64,000 nt of DNA from an uncultured Bacilli bacterium (GCA_934131005.1 CAKOYV010000006.1:1-64000), one strand, 5' to 3'; positions 1-9,586 are shown, counted from the first letter of the stretch. Notes: generated by a model not told the origin, from the letters alone. Program-made: numbers and translations.

Positions 1-60
1 TGTAGATTAGAAAAAAAGTTTCCCAACATTTCGTCGAAAAACTATTTTTTAAACTCCCAT

Positions 61-95
61 CAAAACGTGGAGAGCCAGAAAAACTCTCCATTTTG
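61..95. terminator. Hairpin downstream of mreD
   Basis: Arms TGGAGAG and CTCTCCA enclose a 9-nt loop and extend outward as CAAAA/TTTTG, so the stem could work on either strand. It sits just after the mreD stop and probably ends the mreC-mreD transcript. The first 60 bases of the window show no gene. Confidence 0.5.
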
Positions 96-106
96 TGATG
101 AAGAGT

Positions 107-622
107 TTATTTAGTCTTTATAGGTTTTAATTTAAACTTTTTATATAAGATGTCTATGCAATAATATAAAACAGTTGTATAAATTATAGTCATAATTATG
201 TTACAGCCAATTGCTTTTAATAATGTTGTGAATCTAAATGAATCAAATCCTAATAACATCAAAAAGATAAAAGTTAGTGTATGGAATATTATCATTGATA
301 AAATACTAAATCCATTTATCGTAAAAATATTATACGGAAAAAAGAAACTAAATAGTTTATTTAAATAGAATATTGCAATAAATAAACAAGTACATAGTAT
401 TAAAGTATTGCTATATACTATATCAGTTAGCATTCCAAATATTACTATCAAAATCAAAAATTTTTTATCATCTTCAAAATATTGTTGAATTACAACTAAA
501 TTAATTAATACATAAACGGCACTAAAAATTGATAAGTTAGGAATAGAAAAACCTGATAGGTTTGAGAATAGTCCTTGAATAAGAAAAGAAATTATTAAAC
601 TTATGACGCTTAAAATCATCAT
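107..622 (-). CDS. mreD: Rod shape-determining protein MreD
   Basis: A 171-aa, almost wholly hydrophobic protein with about five membrane segments, the usual size and character of MreD. MreD is the membrane partner of MreC in the elongasome, which directs lateral wall synthesis. The start overlaps the mreC stop by 4 nt (ATGA), so the two are translationally coupled, the standard mreC-mreD order. Sequence conservation in MreD is weak; the call rests mainly on topology and on the adjacent, well-recognised mreC. No mreB lies next to them in this window. Confidence 0.85.
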   Translation of the reverse strand: MMILSVISLIISFLIQGLFSNLSGFSIPNLSIFSAVYVLINLVVIQQYFEDDKKFLILIVIFGMLTDIVYSNTLILCTCLFIAIFYLNKLFSFFFPYNIFTINGFSILSMIIFHTLTFIFLMLLGFDSFRFTTLLKAIGCNIIMTIIYTTVLYYCIDILYKKFKLKPIKTK

Positions 623-1476
623 TTGCTATTTTTCCTTTTCAAGACTGTTACATAATTTATATCTTCAAAATTTGCTGAAGGACTAACATTAATGATTTTT
701 GATAAATCATATACATCAGTCGTGATGCTTTTTACTTTTCCTATTAAGATACCACTTGGGAAAACTCCGCCTAAACCAGAGGTGTAGACTAAATCTCCAA
801 CTGATACATTTTCCGTATTACTTATTCCTTCTACTTCTAGATAACCTGTTTTATAATCATACCCATTTATTAGACCTGTTAAGTGATTATCGCCACTTGT
901 TATTTTGACGGAAATTTTATTGTTAGTATCAGTAGTGGTAATTAATTTTACGTCTGATGAAAATGTTGAAACATTTGTTGTTTTTCCTATTACACCAGTC
1001 GAATTAATTACAACCATTCCTTCTTCTATTCCATTATTACTACCCTTATCTATTGTTAAATTGTTATACCAAGTGTTTGCATTTCTATTTACGACTGTTG
1101 CATTCAAATAGTCATAGTCACTTAAAACATGTTTAATATTTAATTCATCTTTCATTTGCTGTAATTCTTGTTTTAATTCTGTATTTTCAGCTTCTAATGA
1201 TTCAAGTTTTTCAACATTAGATTTTAAAATTTTATTTTCTTTTAAAACATTTTTTAAAGAACTATAATCTGCCATCATACTGCTAAAGTTCTTAAATGGC
1301 ATATAAACTATTTTTTGAATTTCTACTACTGTATCTTTAATGATAGCTTCAAAAGTATTTAATTTTTTATCTGTTTTTAGGGCATAAGATAGAATTGAAA
1401 TTAAAATTACTAATGCTATTATAATGATTAAAAAGATATATCTAGGTTCTATTTTCTTCTTTCTTTTATTTATCAT
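619..1476 (-). CDS. mreC: Cell shape-determining protein MreC
   Basis: A 285-aa bitopic protein: basic N-terminus (KRKKK), one membrane helix at about residues 13-33, a coiled coil at about 65-115 (repeated KxxLESLExEN-like heptads), then the paired beta-barrel MreC domain with the typical stretch NTWYNNLTIDKGSNNGI and a later VYTSGLGGVFPSGI motif. MreC organises penicillin-binding proteins and RodA on the outer face of the membrane. It is transcribed with mreD. The upstream 140 nt are AT-rich and hold the promoter region of this pair and of the small divergent ORF. Confidence 0.95.
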   Translation of the reverse strand: MINKRKKKIEPRYIFLIIIIALVILISILSYALKTDKKLNTFEAIIKDTVVEIQKIVYMPFKNFSSMMADYSSLKNVLKENKILKSNVEKLESLEAENTELKQELQQMKDELNIKHVLSDYDYLNATVVNRNANTWYNNLTIDKGSNNGIEEGMVVINSTGVIGKTTNVSTFSSDVKLITTTDTNNKISVKITSGDNHLTGLINGYDYKTGYLEVEGISNTENVSVGDLVYTSGLGGVFPSGILIGKVKSITTDVYDLSKIINVSPSANFEDINYVTVLKRKNSK

Positions 1477-1618
1477 TGTATCACCTTTTCACATTAATAA
1501 TTATATACTATTTTTTTTAAAAATAAAAGTAGAATTATTATAATTGTTTATTTTTTTTATATTGGACATTTTTTTAACGTTTTAAATAACTTTAGCATAG
1601 GTTATTATAGGTGATAAT

Positions 1619-1822
1619 ATGAGAAATAATCTTTATCGTTTTCTTAGAGGTTGTATTGGATTGAAATTATACGCTGCAATTGGTTTTTGTATAATATTGC
1701 CAATTATAACTCTTTATCAATTAATTATAAGCCTGTTTATTCCTTGTTTTTATAATGTATTAATTTTATTAATTCAATATTTAATATTTTTATTTTTAAT
1801 TTTTTGGACATTATTCTTTTAA
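1619..1822 (+). CDS. Small hydrophobic protein, unknown
   Basis: A 67-aa ORF whose ATG is preceded by ATAGGTGATAAT, a ribosome site of the same type as many real genes here. The product has a short basic head (RNNLYRFLRG) and two predicted membrane segments. Its 3' end overlaps the convergent recO stop by 12 nt. I recognise no family. It could be a small membrane protein or a chance ORF in AT-rich DNA; the good ribosome site is the only positive evidence. Confidence 0.4.
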   Translation: MRNNLYRFLRGCIGLKLYAAIGFCIILPIITLYQLIISLFIPCFYNVLILLIQYLIFLFLIFWTLFF

Positions 1823-2548
1823 AGAAGAAAATTCTTCTAAATAGCTTTTGCTTTTTAAATATAATCCAGCATAGCGATCATAATATTCGTTTATAAATAA
1901 ATTCAATTCTTTTTTAATATTTGGACTAATTTCCAATTTTGTAATTTTATCAATATCTACGTAATAAAACATTCTAATTAATTTTAGTGTTTTAACATTA
2001 AATATGGTTTCATTACCGACGCAATTTTTGCATAAATAGCCACCTTTATAACTAGAAATTGTAACTATATCATTTGTGCTATTACAATTTACACACTTAT
2101 CAATAATTGGTTTAATTCCTAAATATTCTAATAATTTAAGCTCTAATATTGCTGTTATTATTCCAGAATCATATTCTTCATTTATTTTTTTGATACTTGA
2201 TATTAATAATTTATATATATTGTTATTATTTTCGTGTTTGTATACTTGATGAGAAAGTTCTAATAAATAGATAGAATAATTTAGTTTTACAAGATCTTTT
2301 TTGATATTTTTAAAACTATCAATCACATCAACTTCTGTTAGAATTGGTAATCCTTTTGGTCTAGAATTGAGATAAAAAAAGCCGTAAGTTAGAATACTAG
2401 TTGTTGAAGAGATGGGACTTCTAATTCTTTTGCATCCTCTTGCAAAAACACCAATGAGACCTTCTTCTTTTGTTAGAATATTTATTATTTTACTACTTTC
2501 TTTATAGTCAACAGTACTTACAATAATTCCTTCAATTTTGTGAATCAT
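1811..2548 (-). CDS. recO: DNA repair protein RecO
   Basis: A 245-aa RecO, the usual length. The N-terminal OB fold starts IEGIIVSTVDYKESSKII and includes VFARGCKR; the central helical part holds the zinc site CVNCNS...YLCKNC at about residues 147-176. RecO loads RecA with RecR by displacing SSB in the RecFOR pathway. It closes the conserved block ybeY-dgkA-cdd-era-yqzL-recO, and its ATG overlaps the end of the tiny yqzL gene. Confidence 0.95.
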   Translation of the reverse strand: MIHKIEGIIVSTVDYKESSKIINILTKEEGLIGVFARGCKRIRSPISSTTSILTYGFFYLNSRPKGLPILTEVDVIDSFKNIKKDLVKLNYSIYLLELSHQVYKHENNNNIYKLLISSIKKINEEYDSGIITAILELKLLEYLGIKPIIDKCVNCNSTNDIVTISSYKGGYLCKNCVGNETIFNVKTLKLIRMFYYVDIDKITKLEISPNIKKELNLFINEYYDRYAGLYLKSKSYLEEFSSLKE

Positions 2549-2642
2549 TTTCTACTTCCGTTTTATTATAATTTTTATATTTTAAATAATATTCTATTTT
2601 TCCTGTCTTAGTAAATAATAGCCATAAATCATTTTTATTCAA
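2532..2642 (-). CDS. yqzL: YqzL-like small protein
   Basis: A 36-aa gene too short for routine ORF calling. It starts at TTG (2642) behind ATAGGTGATTAAA and stops at TGA inside the first codons of recO. The product begins MNKNDLWLLFTKTGKIEYYL, matching the YqzL pattern of an aromatic residue, then F-x-x-TG-x-I-x-x-YL. In Bacillus, yqzL lies exactly between era and recO, as here, so synteny supports the call. The function of the family is not known to me. Confidence 0.75.
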   Translation of the reverse strand: MNKNDLWLLFTKTGKIEYYLKYKNYNKTEVENDSQN

Positions 2643-2681
2643 TTTAATCACCTATTATATAATGGGTTTTATTTCAAAATT

Positions 2682-3572
2682 TTATTCATTAAAATCTGTT
2701 AAATTAAGTTCTTGATTCAAAAAATGATCTTTATCACGCCAATTATTTACTACTTTTACTCTTAAATCTAGATATACTTTTTTTTCTAGTAAATTTTCAA
2801 TATCAATTCTTGCTTCTGAGCCAATTGCTTTTATCATTTTCCCTTGATGTCCTATTAGTATTTTTTTTAAATTTTCACGATCAACTATTATTGATGCTCC
2901 TATAGAAGCACTCTTCTTATCTTCTTCTAAATGTTCAACAATACAAGTTACAGAATGTGGCACCTCTTTATGTGTCTTATACAAAACTTTTTCTCTAATT
3001 AATTCTGCGATGGTAAATTTTTTGCTTATATTAGTTATAGTGTCATCATCGTAGTATTTTATATCATTTGGTAAATAATTGGAAATTGTTTTTATTAAAT
3101 CCGTAATATTTGTTTTCTTAGTAGCAGATATTGGAATTATTTCTTTAAAGGGATAAAGATCTTTATACTCATTTATTATTGGTAATAATTCTTCATATCT
3201 TATTTTATCAATTTTATTAAGTAGTAAAATTACAGGAGTTTTTACTTCTTTTAATTTTTCGATAATAAATTTATCCCCTGATCCTATTTTTTGGGTAGCA
3301 TCAATTAAAAAAAGAATTAAATCAACATCTTCCATGGAATAATATGCTTGATCATTTAATATTTTTCCTAGTTTATATTGAGGTTTGTGAATTCCTGGGG
3401 TGTCGACGAAGACTATTTGTAGATCATCTGTTGTGTATATTCCTTGAATTATATTTCTAGTAGTTTGAACAGTATTAGAAGTTATGGCTATTTTTTTGCC
3501 AATAATTGTGTTTAATAATGTACTTTTTCCAGCATTAGGTCGTCCAATTAAACTTACAAAACCACTTTTCAT
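2682..3572 (-). CDS. era: GTPase Era
   Basis: A 296-aa Era. G1 is GRPNAGKST at residues 10-18, G3 is DTPGIH near 58-63, G4 is NKIDK near 120; the C-terminal KH domain follows (GHQGKMIKAIGSEARIDIE region). Era binds the 3' end of 16S rRNA and assists maturation of the 30S subunit. It lies 10 nt after cdd in an operon, with GAGGAATCAA as ribosome site. Length and all motifs are normal. Confidence 0.97.
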   Translation of the reverse strand: MKSGFVSLIGRPNAGKSTLLNTIIGKKIAITSNTVQTTRNIIQGIYTTDDLQIVFVDTPGIHKPQYKLGKILNDQAYYSMEDVDLILFLIDATQKIGSGDKFIIEKLKEVKTPVILLLNKIDKIRYEELLPIINEYKDLYPFKEIIPISATKKTNITDLIKTISNYLPNDIKYYDDDTITNISKKFTIAELIREKVLYKTHKEVPHSVTCIVEHLEEDKKSASIGASIIVDRENLKKILIGHQGKMIKAIGSEARIDIENLLEKKVYLDLRVKVVNNWRDKDHFLNQELNLTDFNE

Positions 3573-3585
3573 TTGATTCCTCCTT

Positions 3586-3975
3586 TTAACTATTTAGTGT
3601 TTCATCATCAAAAGGATATGGGCATAAATCGCATACCTTAAATATTTTATACTCACCCTTTGGATTGAAGCATACTACTTCTTTATCTTTTTCAAACATT
3701 TCACTTATAACTTGTCTGCATATAAAACAAGGTGTTCCTATTTGTTCACTTTGGCACATTACATATAATTTATTAAAATCTCCTTTAGTATACCCATTAC
3801 TTATAGCTGAAAAAATAGCACTTCTTTCTGCACAATTACATGCTCCATAACTAGCATTTTCAACATTTACGCCTTTAAATTCTCTTCCATCTTTCATAAT
3901 AGCTATTGCAGCTACTTTAAAATTTGAATATGGGCTATAAGAATTTTTTAAAATTTCTTTCAATTTTTGTTCCAT
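3586..3975 (-). CDS. cdd: Cytidine deaminase
   Basis: A 129-aa homotetrameric-type cytidine deaminase that converts cytidine and deoxycytidine to uridine forms in pyrimidine salvage. Zinc ligand C48 and catalytic E50 are in NCAERS, and the second zinc pair C83/C86 is in TPCFICRQ. The substrate motif NVENASYG precedes them. Its start abuts the dgkA stop (3975), so it is coupled in the ybeY-dgkA-cdd-era order. Confidence 0.96.
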   Translation of the reverse strand: MEQKLKEILKNSYSPYSNFKVAAIAIMKDGREFKGVNVENASYGACNCAERSAIFSAISNGYTKGDFNKLYVMCQSEQIGTPCFICRQVISEMFEKDKEVVCFNPKGEYKIFKVCDLCPYPFDDETLNS

Positions 3976-4385
3976 TATTTTCCTCCTAATAAATTAATTA
4001 TTTTTGGTAAAAAGATGACTATTCCTATTATGATGGAAAATAAACTCATCATAAATACAGCTCCTGCTGATGCATCTTTTGCCGCTTTTGCTAAGTCATG
4101 ATAATCTTTCGTGACCAAGTCAACACACCTTTCAATAGCTGTATTTATTAATTCTAAAGATAAAACCATACTTATAACCAATAGCATTACTAACCATTCG
4201 GTTAGAGTTATCTTTAAAATAAACCCTGCAACACTTACAATAATAGCAGCCAATATTTCTAATTTAATGTTTCTTTCTTTGTTAATTGTGTATTCTATTC
4301 CATCAATAGCATGTCCAACACTTTTAGAAAAATTTTCTCGCCCCTGAGTTTTTATAAATATATTTTTTTTACCTAGTAATCTCAT
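3975..4385 (-). CDS. dgkA: Undecaprenol/diacylglycerol kinase (DgkA family)
   Basis: A 136-aa membrane kinase of the Gram-positive DgkA type: three membrane helices with the conserved ELINTAIERCVDLVT motif and KDASAGAVFMMS. In Firmicutes this enzyme phosphorylates undecaprenol and so feeds the lipid carrier pool for wall synthesis. It overlaps the end of ybeY by 17 nt and is followed at once by cdd. Confidence 0.93.
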   Translation of the reverse strand: MRLLGKKNIFIKTQGRENFSKSVGHAIDGIEYTINKERNIKLEILAAIIVSVAGFILKITLTEWLVMLLVISMVLSLELINTAIERCVDLVTKDYHDLAKAAKDASAGAVFMMSLFSIIIGIVIFLPKIINLLGGK

Positions 4386-4809
4386 ATGACTCTAATAGCT
4401 CCTTTTGTTTATCAAACATTATTTTTTCTTCTTCTTCATCCATATGATCATAGCCTAAAAGATGAAGGATGCCATGGGTTGCTAGAAAACATATTTCTCT
4501 AATTCTAGAATGACCATAAATTTTTGCTTGTTCATAGGCTACATCTGTTGCAATATAAATATCACCTAAGACTCTAATTTCTTGATTTTTTATCTCTTCG
4601 CCATCTTCTAAGGCAAAACTTATAACATCTGTTACTCTATCAACACCACGATACGTATTATTTAATTCATGTATTTCTTCATTTGATACAAAAATAATAT
4701 TAAAAATTGCTTCTTCCATCTTTAACTTTTTTGTAACAAATTTAATATATTCTTCTAAATAACCAACCTCTTCTATTTTTTTATCTGTATTATTTATAAT
4801 TTCAAACAT
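4369..4809 (-). CDS. ybeY: Endoribonuclease YbeY
   Basis: A 146-aa metalloprotein with the diagnostic zinc site HGILHLLGYDH near residues 116-126 and the upstream motif DVISFALEDGEE. YbeY takes part in 16S rRNA 3' processing and ribosome quality control. It is the first gene of the block leading to recO in this window; the phoH gene that often precedes it is absent, replaced by a VanZ-like gene 12 nt upstream. Confidence 0.96.
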   Translation of the reverse strand: MFEIINNTDKKIEEVGYLEEYIKFVTKKLKMEEAIFNIIFVSNEEIHELNNTYRGVDRVTDVISFALEDGEEIKNQEIRVLGDIYIATDVAYEQAKIYGHSRIREICFLATHGILHLLGYDHMDEEEEKIMFDKQKELLESYEITR

Positions 4810-4821
4810 ATTTACCTCCTA

Positions 4822-5448
4822 CTAATTAACCCAATTTAATAAATTAATATTAAATACATATATAATTACAATTATTAATAATATAATAACCAAAAAATTT
4901 ATAAAGCCATCTGTTTTAAATACTTTAGGTAATTTATTGCTAAAAGTATCTACAAAATTATACATAAGACAACCAATAATACCGCCACAAGTATTTAAAA
5001 TAACATCATCGATATCAAATGTTCTACCTATTTTTAATTGTACACACTCAATTGTTAGGGATACAATTATTGTTAATAAGGCGATAGGTGCTATTTTTTT
5101 GCTATTTAAATAATACGAGGTAAAATAACCATATGGTAAAAACAATAAAATATTCCCTATAATATTTCTTATAAATAGTCTTGACCCAAAGTCATAACGA
5201 AACATTTCAGCAAATGGTACAAAGTTGGATAAGCCATAATTATTATCTTGAATAGTTACAACTTCGAATAAACACATAACATATAAAATAAATATTAAGC
5301 TAAATATCTCTTTGTAAAAGCAAAATTTTTCGTGATATTTTATTATGTATGCTAATCTAAGAGAACAGGCTATAACTGTTATAATGATAATAACTGGCCA
5401 AACATCTGGAAACACCCCCGTAATCATATTTCTTATTGTATCAAGCAT
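4822..5448 (-). CDS. VanZ-like membrane protein
   Basis: A 208-aa integral membrane protein with about five helices and the VanZ-domain pattern: NIIGNILLFLPYGYF, then SLTIECVQLKIGRTFDIDDVILNTCGGIIG. The conserved E, R and DxxDxxxN residues of the family are visible. VanZ-like proteins are widespread in Firmicutes and mostly of unknown role; one confers low-level teicoplanin resistance. It sits in the run between ybeY and the ABC permease with 12-14 nt gaps, so it is probably co-transcribed. Confidence 0.85.
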   Translation of the reverse strand: MLDTIRNMITGVFPDVWPVIIIITVIACSLRLAYIIKYHEKFCFYKEIFSLIFILYVMCLFEVVTIQDNNYGLSNFVPFAEMFRYDFGSRLFIRNIIGNILLFLPYGYFTSYYLNSKKIAPIALLTIIVSLTIECVQLKIGRTFDIDDVILNTCGGIIGCLMYNFVDTFSNKLPKVFKTDGFINFLVIILLIIVIIYVFNINLLNWVN

Positions 5449-5462
5449 TTTATCACCCTAAT

Positions 5463-6932
5463 CTAAATATTTTTGATATCTTTTTTAGAAAATGATCTGC
5501 ACATAATCACTAACAACATTATAACATATATTATGAATATTACGACAGATTTTTTAAAATTTAAATACTCATACTTTGATATTCCTCCAAACAAATAATC
5601 TTTAAAGTTCCAATTAGCAGTTATAAGATATTGGAAAGCTTTAATTTTTGAAGTTAAAATTATTTTATTGATAATTTCTGAAAAAGTATATATTAATATT
5701 GTTATTGAAAAAGGAACAATAGTTGGATTAGATAAAATCAAGGAAAAAGTAAAACATAGGAGTTGCAAAATAATAAACATAGGAAATTTGGCAATTATTC
5801 TTATGAGCATATATATAAAAACATTTAGAGATATAATTTTGTTAGTGTTAAAATTATATAATGCTACTTTCATATTTAAACTAGTGAAGCCAAAGAGAAT
5901 CCCTCCTATTAATAATTCTGTTAGAATTAAAAATACAATCGCTAAAATGGTAATAATTAATCCTGTAATTACTTTACTTATTAATATTTGATTTCTATTA
6001 TATGGTTTTATTAGCAATAATTTTATAGTCCCTTTACTTAATTCTTCGCCAATTAAAATGCTGGAAGTCATTAAAATTATTATAATAATAAATAATTCAT
6101 AATCTTCTACTATAGTCCTTAATTGATAATTTAAATTATTTTCCTTATTGAGATTAACTCTGTTTTTTAGTATATATTCATCTATTTTTTTCTCTTCTAG
6201 CATTTCTTGATGTTTTATTTTTTTAGAATGATTACTAGTTTGTAAATTATAATTTTTTAATTGATTATTTAAACTTTGATATTCAGTTAAAGCACGATTT
6301 AGATATGTATTATTATAAGAAATATTATTTTGTATTCTATAATTATTTTCCTTAATTTCATCGGTAATTTTTTGATGACTATTTTGTAAATTAAGTATTT
6401 CTTTTTTATCTTTAATGTTTACTAATGATGTTTCTATTTCTTTTTTGTTGATTATAAGTTTTTTGTTTTCTTCTTTTAGAAAATATTGCCAATCATTATT
6501 TTTCAGTTTCGTTAATTTTTCTTGATAATTTTTATTGGCACTAAGAAATTTTTGATTATCCATGATAATATATTTATAATAATAAACTTTATAAAGATCT
6601 TCAGATAAATAAGATTCTATTTTTACATACTGCCAACAATTGGGAGTAAAAGAGTTTTTTTGTTTGGTTAATTCTAATTTTGTTTTTATATCTATATAAA
6701 TTGTTTTATCTTCCTCGTTATTTAAATTATATTTAGTTAATTGTTGTTCATACTCTTTAATGGTTGTTTTAATATTTGGGTGTTCTTCATATTTATATCT
6801 CCCATCTTTATCATAATCTAACTTGTATAAGATATTATTAATAGCACAAAATATACTCATAAAAAGAATGATAATATAAATACTTTTATGTTTTAGAACT
6901 TTTTTTAATTCTGCTTGGATTAATTTAGGCAT
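5463..6932 (-). CDS. ABC-2 type transporter permease
   Basis: A 489-aa permease. One N-terminal membrane helix (residues 17-35) is followed by a long polar, partly coiled-coil extracytoplasmic region of about 230 residues, then about five membrane helices beginning FIIIIILMTSSILIGEELSKGTIKLLLIKPYNR, the classic ABC-2 segment. It pairs with the ATPase that overlaps it by 8 nt upstream. The substrate is unknown; such pairs often export peptides or lipids or give antibiotic tolerance. The large Asn/Lys-rich loop is unusual in size. Confidence 0.85.
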   Translation of the reverse strand: MPKLIQAELKKVLKHKSIYIIILFMSIFCAINNILYKLDYDKDGRYKYEEHPNIKTTIKEYEQQLTKYNLNNEEDKTIYIDIKTKLELTKQKNSFTPNCWQYVKIESYLSEDLYKVYYYKYIIMDNQKFLSANKNYQEKLTKLKNNDWQYFLKEENKKLIINKKEIETSLVNIKDKKEILNLQNSHQKITDEIKENNYRIQNNISYNNTYLNRALTEYQSLNNQLKNYNLQTSNHSKKIKHQEMLEEKKIDEYILKNRVNLNKENNLNYQLRTIVEDYELFIIIIILMTSSILIGEELSKGTIKLLLIKPYNRNQILISKVITGLIITILAIVFLILTELLIGGILFGFTSLNMKVALYNFNTNKIISLNVFIYMLIRIIAKFPMFIILQLLCFTFSLILSNPTIVPFSITILIYTFSEIINKIILTSKIKAFQYLITANWNFKDYLFGGISKYEYLNFKKSVVIFIIYVIMLLVIMCRSFSKKDIKNI

Positions 6933-7830
6933 TGAAATTACCTCCTACTGTTTGGATAAAAATATCCTCTAGAGATAATGTTTCTTTTTTGATTTCTTTA
7001 ATTTGAATGTCATTTATAACTAACTTATAAATAAAATTATTTAATTCAGGAGTAGAAATATTAATTTTTAAATGTTCTCTATCAAGTATTTGATAGGAAT
7101 AATCGGCTAGAATTAAATTTGCTTTTTGAGTATCTAATTCGATAATATAATTTTTGGCAGAAGAAAAATTTTTTAAATCATCTATTTTAAATTTTTTTAT
7201 TATTTTCCCATTATTAATAAAACATACTTTAGTACAAAAAGATTCTAATTCACTTAATATATGACTAGATACTATTATGGCCATGCCACTTTTAGCTAAT
7301 TTTTTTATTATTTTTTTAAGATCATGAATGCCACTTGGGTCTAATCCGTTTGTTGGTTCATCTAATATTAGTAAGTTAGGATTATGAATTATAGCTTGAG
7401 CTATCCCTAATCTTTGACGCATACCTAGTGAATATTTAGAAACTTTATCGTGAATTCTAGATTTGAGACCTACTAATTCTATAACTTCCTCTACTCTCTT
7501 TTTGGGAATATTATATAATTTGGATATTAATATTAAATTTTCATAGCCGCTTAAATACATATACATATCAGGGTTTTCGATAATTGCTCCAACTGAAGAT
7601 ATAGCTTTTTTAAAATTTTTCTTTAAATCATAATTATTTATTTTAATATAACCACTATCCATTTTATATAAATTTAAAATTAATTTTATTGTTGTTGTTT
7701 TTCCTGAACCATTAGGGCCGATAAAGCCTAGAATTTCTCCTTCTTTTACAGAAAATGAAATTTTTTCAACTATCATTTGCTTGTTTATTTTTTTGCTTAC
7801 ATTATCACATTCCAATATAACTTTAGACAT
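6925..7830 (-). CDS. ABC transporter ATP-binding protein
   Basis: A 301-aa ATPase of the BcrA/DrrA type. Walker A is GPNGSGKTT near residues 38-46, the signature is YSLGMRQRLG near 134, Walker B is LLILDEPTNGLDP, and the switch His is in VSSHILSELE. A C-terminal extension of about 85 residues ends LSLEDIFIQTVGG, typical of this subfamily. It overlaps its permease by 8 nt and starts after GGAGGATAT. Confidence 0.92.
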   Translation of the reverse strand: MSKVILECDNVSKKINKQMIVEKISFSVKEGEILGFIGPNGSGKTTTIKLILNLYKMDSGYIKINNYDLKKNFKKAISSVGAIIENPDMYMYLSGYENLILISKLYNIPKKRVEEVIELVGLKSRIHDKVSKYSLGMRQRLGIAQAIIHNPNLLILDEPTNGLDPSGIHDLKKIIKKLAKSGMAIIVSSHILSELESFCTKVCFINNGKIIKKFKIDDLKNFSSAKNYIIELDTQKANLILADYSYQILDREHLKINISTPELNNFIYKLVINDIQIKEIKKETLSLEDIFIQTVGGNFNA

Positions 7831-7964
7831 ATATCCTCCTCAGTTACATTGTTATAAATATCATGAAACAATTATATCATATTGGATATAATTATACAAG
7901 TCTTTTTAGAAGAATATTTAATTCGATTATTAAAATAAATTTTTAGAAAATGTTTTTTTACAGT

Positions 7965-8010
7965 AAAAAATGATGTAATATTACTTTTAAAGTAATTATG
8001 CATCATTTTT
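7965..8010. terminator. Terminator of the polysaccharide deacetylase gene
   Basis: Imperfect palindrome: AAAAAATGATG and CATCATTTTTT flank a second pair, ATTACTTT/AAAGTAAT. It starts immediately after the deacetylase stop and would act on the minus strand, with T-runs on both sides. Confidence 0.7.
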
Positions 8011-9444
8011 TCAGTTGTTAATTCGATGTGTTATTTGTGGTGTTTCAAGAGTTATTTTAGAAAAGGTATATCCTTGATTTTTGGCATATTCTATAATGTT
8101 TTTTAAAGCGCCCAAGGTATAATAATTATTTTCAAAATCGTGCATTAAAACAATATTAGCCCTAGTTGGAGATAAGTTATTAATTACGTTATTGTAGACC
8201 TCACCACTTGAATGGACACCACCTGCATCTTCAGAAGAAACATTCCAATCAAAGTATTTGTAGCCTTTTTTAGTTACCTCCTGTGATAAATACGTCATCA
8301 CACCTTTAGTATATTTTCTGCTAATAGTATTAGAGCTACCACCCGGAAAGCGAATTATTTTAGAATCTGAACCAATAATATTCTTAACTTTATCATTAAT
8401 TTTTGTTAAATCTTCTAGATAAGCATTATTATTCGCATAAATGGTTGCGTAATTATGGGTATAGCTGTGTAAACCAACAGTATGACCTTCATCGTACTCT
8501 CTTTTAATTAGGTAATTTAGACTATTATCATGATTTATAACAAAAAAGGTAGCTTTTATATTTTCTTCTTTTAAAATATCTAAAATTTTATTAGTAATAG
8601 TACTACTTGGACCATCATCGAAAGTTAAATATATTACACCTTTAGTTGAATCTAATTTATTAACAACATTTATAGTTCTAGAAACAATTGTAGTATTTCC
8701 TGAGGTATCAGTTACTTTATATTTTTTTGTATATATCCCAATTTGATCTACATTAATTTGACCAGATGTTTCTACTTTAGAAGATATATCACCATCACAA
8801 TTATCAATAGCTTTATAGCCTGGCTCTATATATTTAGTTCCACGATATAATGTTATATAATTATAACCATTTAAAGTAATAACAGGAGATTCGTTGTCTG
8901 ATTTTTCTAGTATTCTTTCTTTTACTGTAAGATTTCCAAATGTATCTTTTACACGATAAATAATTTTATTTTTCTTAACAATACGTTCAACTTTAGAAGT
9001 TAAGTTACCATCATAATTATCATAAGCTTCATATCCTGATTCCTTATACTCATTATTCGGACATAAGGTTATTTTATTATCCCCTTTTAAAGTAATAATA
9101 GGTGCTTTTTTATCTACTATGTTGATAGTTCTTTCTTTTTTGACATCAAAAATTAAATATTTTACTTCATATTCTACTTTGTAAGTTCCAACTTTATTAA
9201 TGTTAATATTATTTTTACTATTTACTCTATTACTTATATCTTTGTTTAAAACATATGATTTATAACCTGGCTCTGTATATTTATTTCCAATTTCTAGCGA
9301 GATATTTTTTCCTGTTAGGTATAATTTAGGTGTTAAAACAATAAAACTTATAAATCCTAGAAAACAAAGAGCTATTACAAAAATCATTAAAATCATGATA
9401 GTTTTTCTGTTGCTTTTGATTATTTTTTTACATTTACTTCTCAT
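8011..9444 (-). CDS. Membrane-anchored polysaccharide deacetylase with Ig-like repeats
   Basis: I place the start at MRSKCKK (9444) because GAGGATAG lies 8 nt upstream. Of 477 aa, residues about 15-40 form a membrane anchor. Three DUF5011/HYR-type Ig-like domains follow (each with a GxxYxEPGYKA-like motif and a D-G-D/N-x-S/T-x-K-V turn), then a NodB-type deacetylase: TFDDGPS, HSYTH (metal His pair), RFPGGSSN and IVLMHD. The enzyme should remove acetyl groups from peptidoglycan or another extracellular glycan, which commonly gives lysozyme resistance. The Ig repeats probably hold the catalytic domain away from the membrane. Confidence 0.88.
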   Translation of the reverse strand: MRSKCKKIIKSNRKTIMILMIFVIALCFLGFISFIVLTPKLYLTGKNISLEIGNKYTEPGYKSYVLNKDISNRVNSKNNININKVGTYKVEYEVKYLIFDVKKERTINIVDKKAPIITLKGDNKITLCPNNEYKESGYEAYDNYDGNLTSKVERIVKKNKIIYRVKDTFGNLTVKERILEKSDNESPVITLNGYNYITLYRGTKYIEPGYKAIDNCDGDISSKVETSGQINVDQIGIYTKKYKVTDTSGNTTIVSRTINVVNKLDSTKGVIYLTFDDGPSSTITNKILDILKEENIKATFFVINHDNSLNYLIKREYDEGHTVGLHSYTHNYATIYANNNAYLEDLTKINDKVKNIIGSDSKIIRFPGGSSNTISRKYTKGVMTYLSQEVTKKGYKYFDWNVSSEDAGGVHSSGEVYNNVINNLSPTRANIVLMHDFENNYYTLGALKNIIEYAKNQGYTFSKITLETPQITHRINN

Positions 9445-9560
9445 ATAATCTATCCTCACTATCTAATATAATATCATAAAATATTTTTTTGGCAATATTT
9501 TTTTAGCCACTTTACAACTTATACATTATTATTTTTCCTAAAATAAGTTTTTAAATACTA

Positions 9561-9586
9561 AAAAAAGCACTATAATAGTACTTTTT
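9561..9586. terminator. Terminator after the HELDH-protein gene
   Basis: AAAAAGCACT pairs with AGTACTTTTT (one mismatch) around a short loop, right after the stop of the gene at 9585. A second hairpin, TACCAC/GTGGTA followed by six T, lies just inside the 3' end of that gene at about 9592-9616. Confidence 0.55.
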
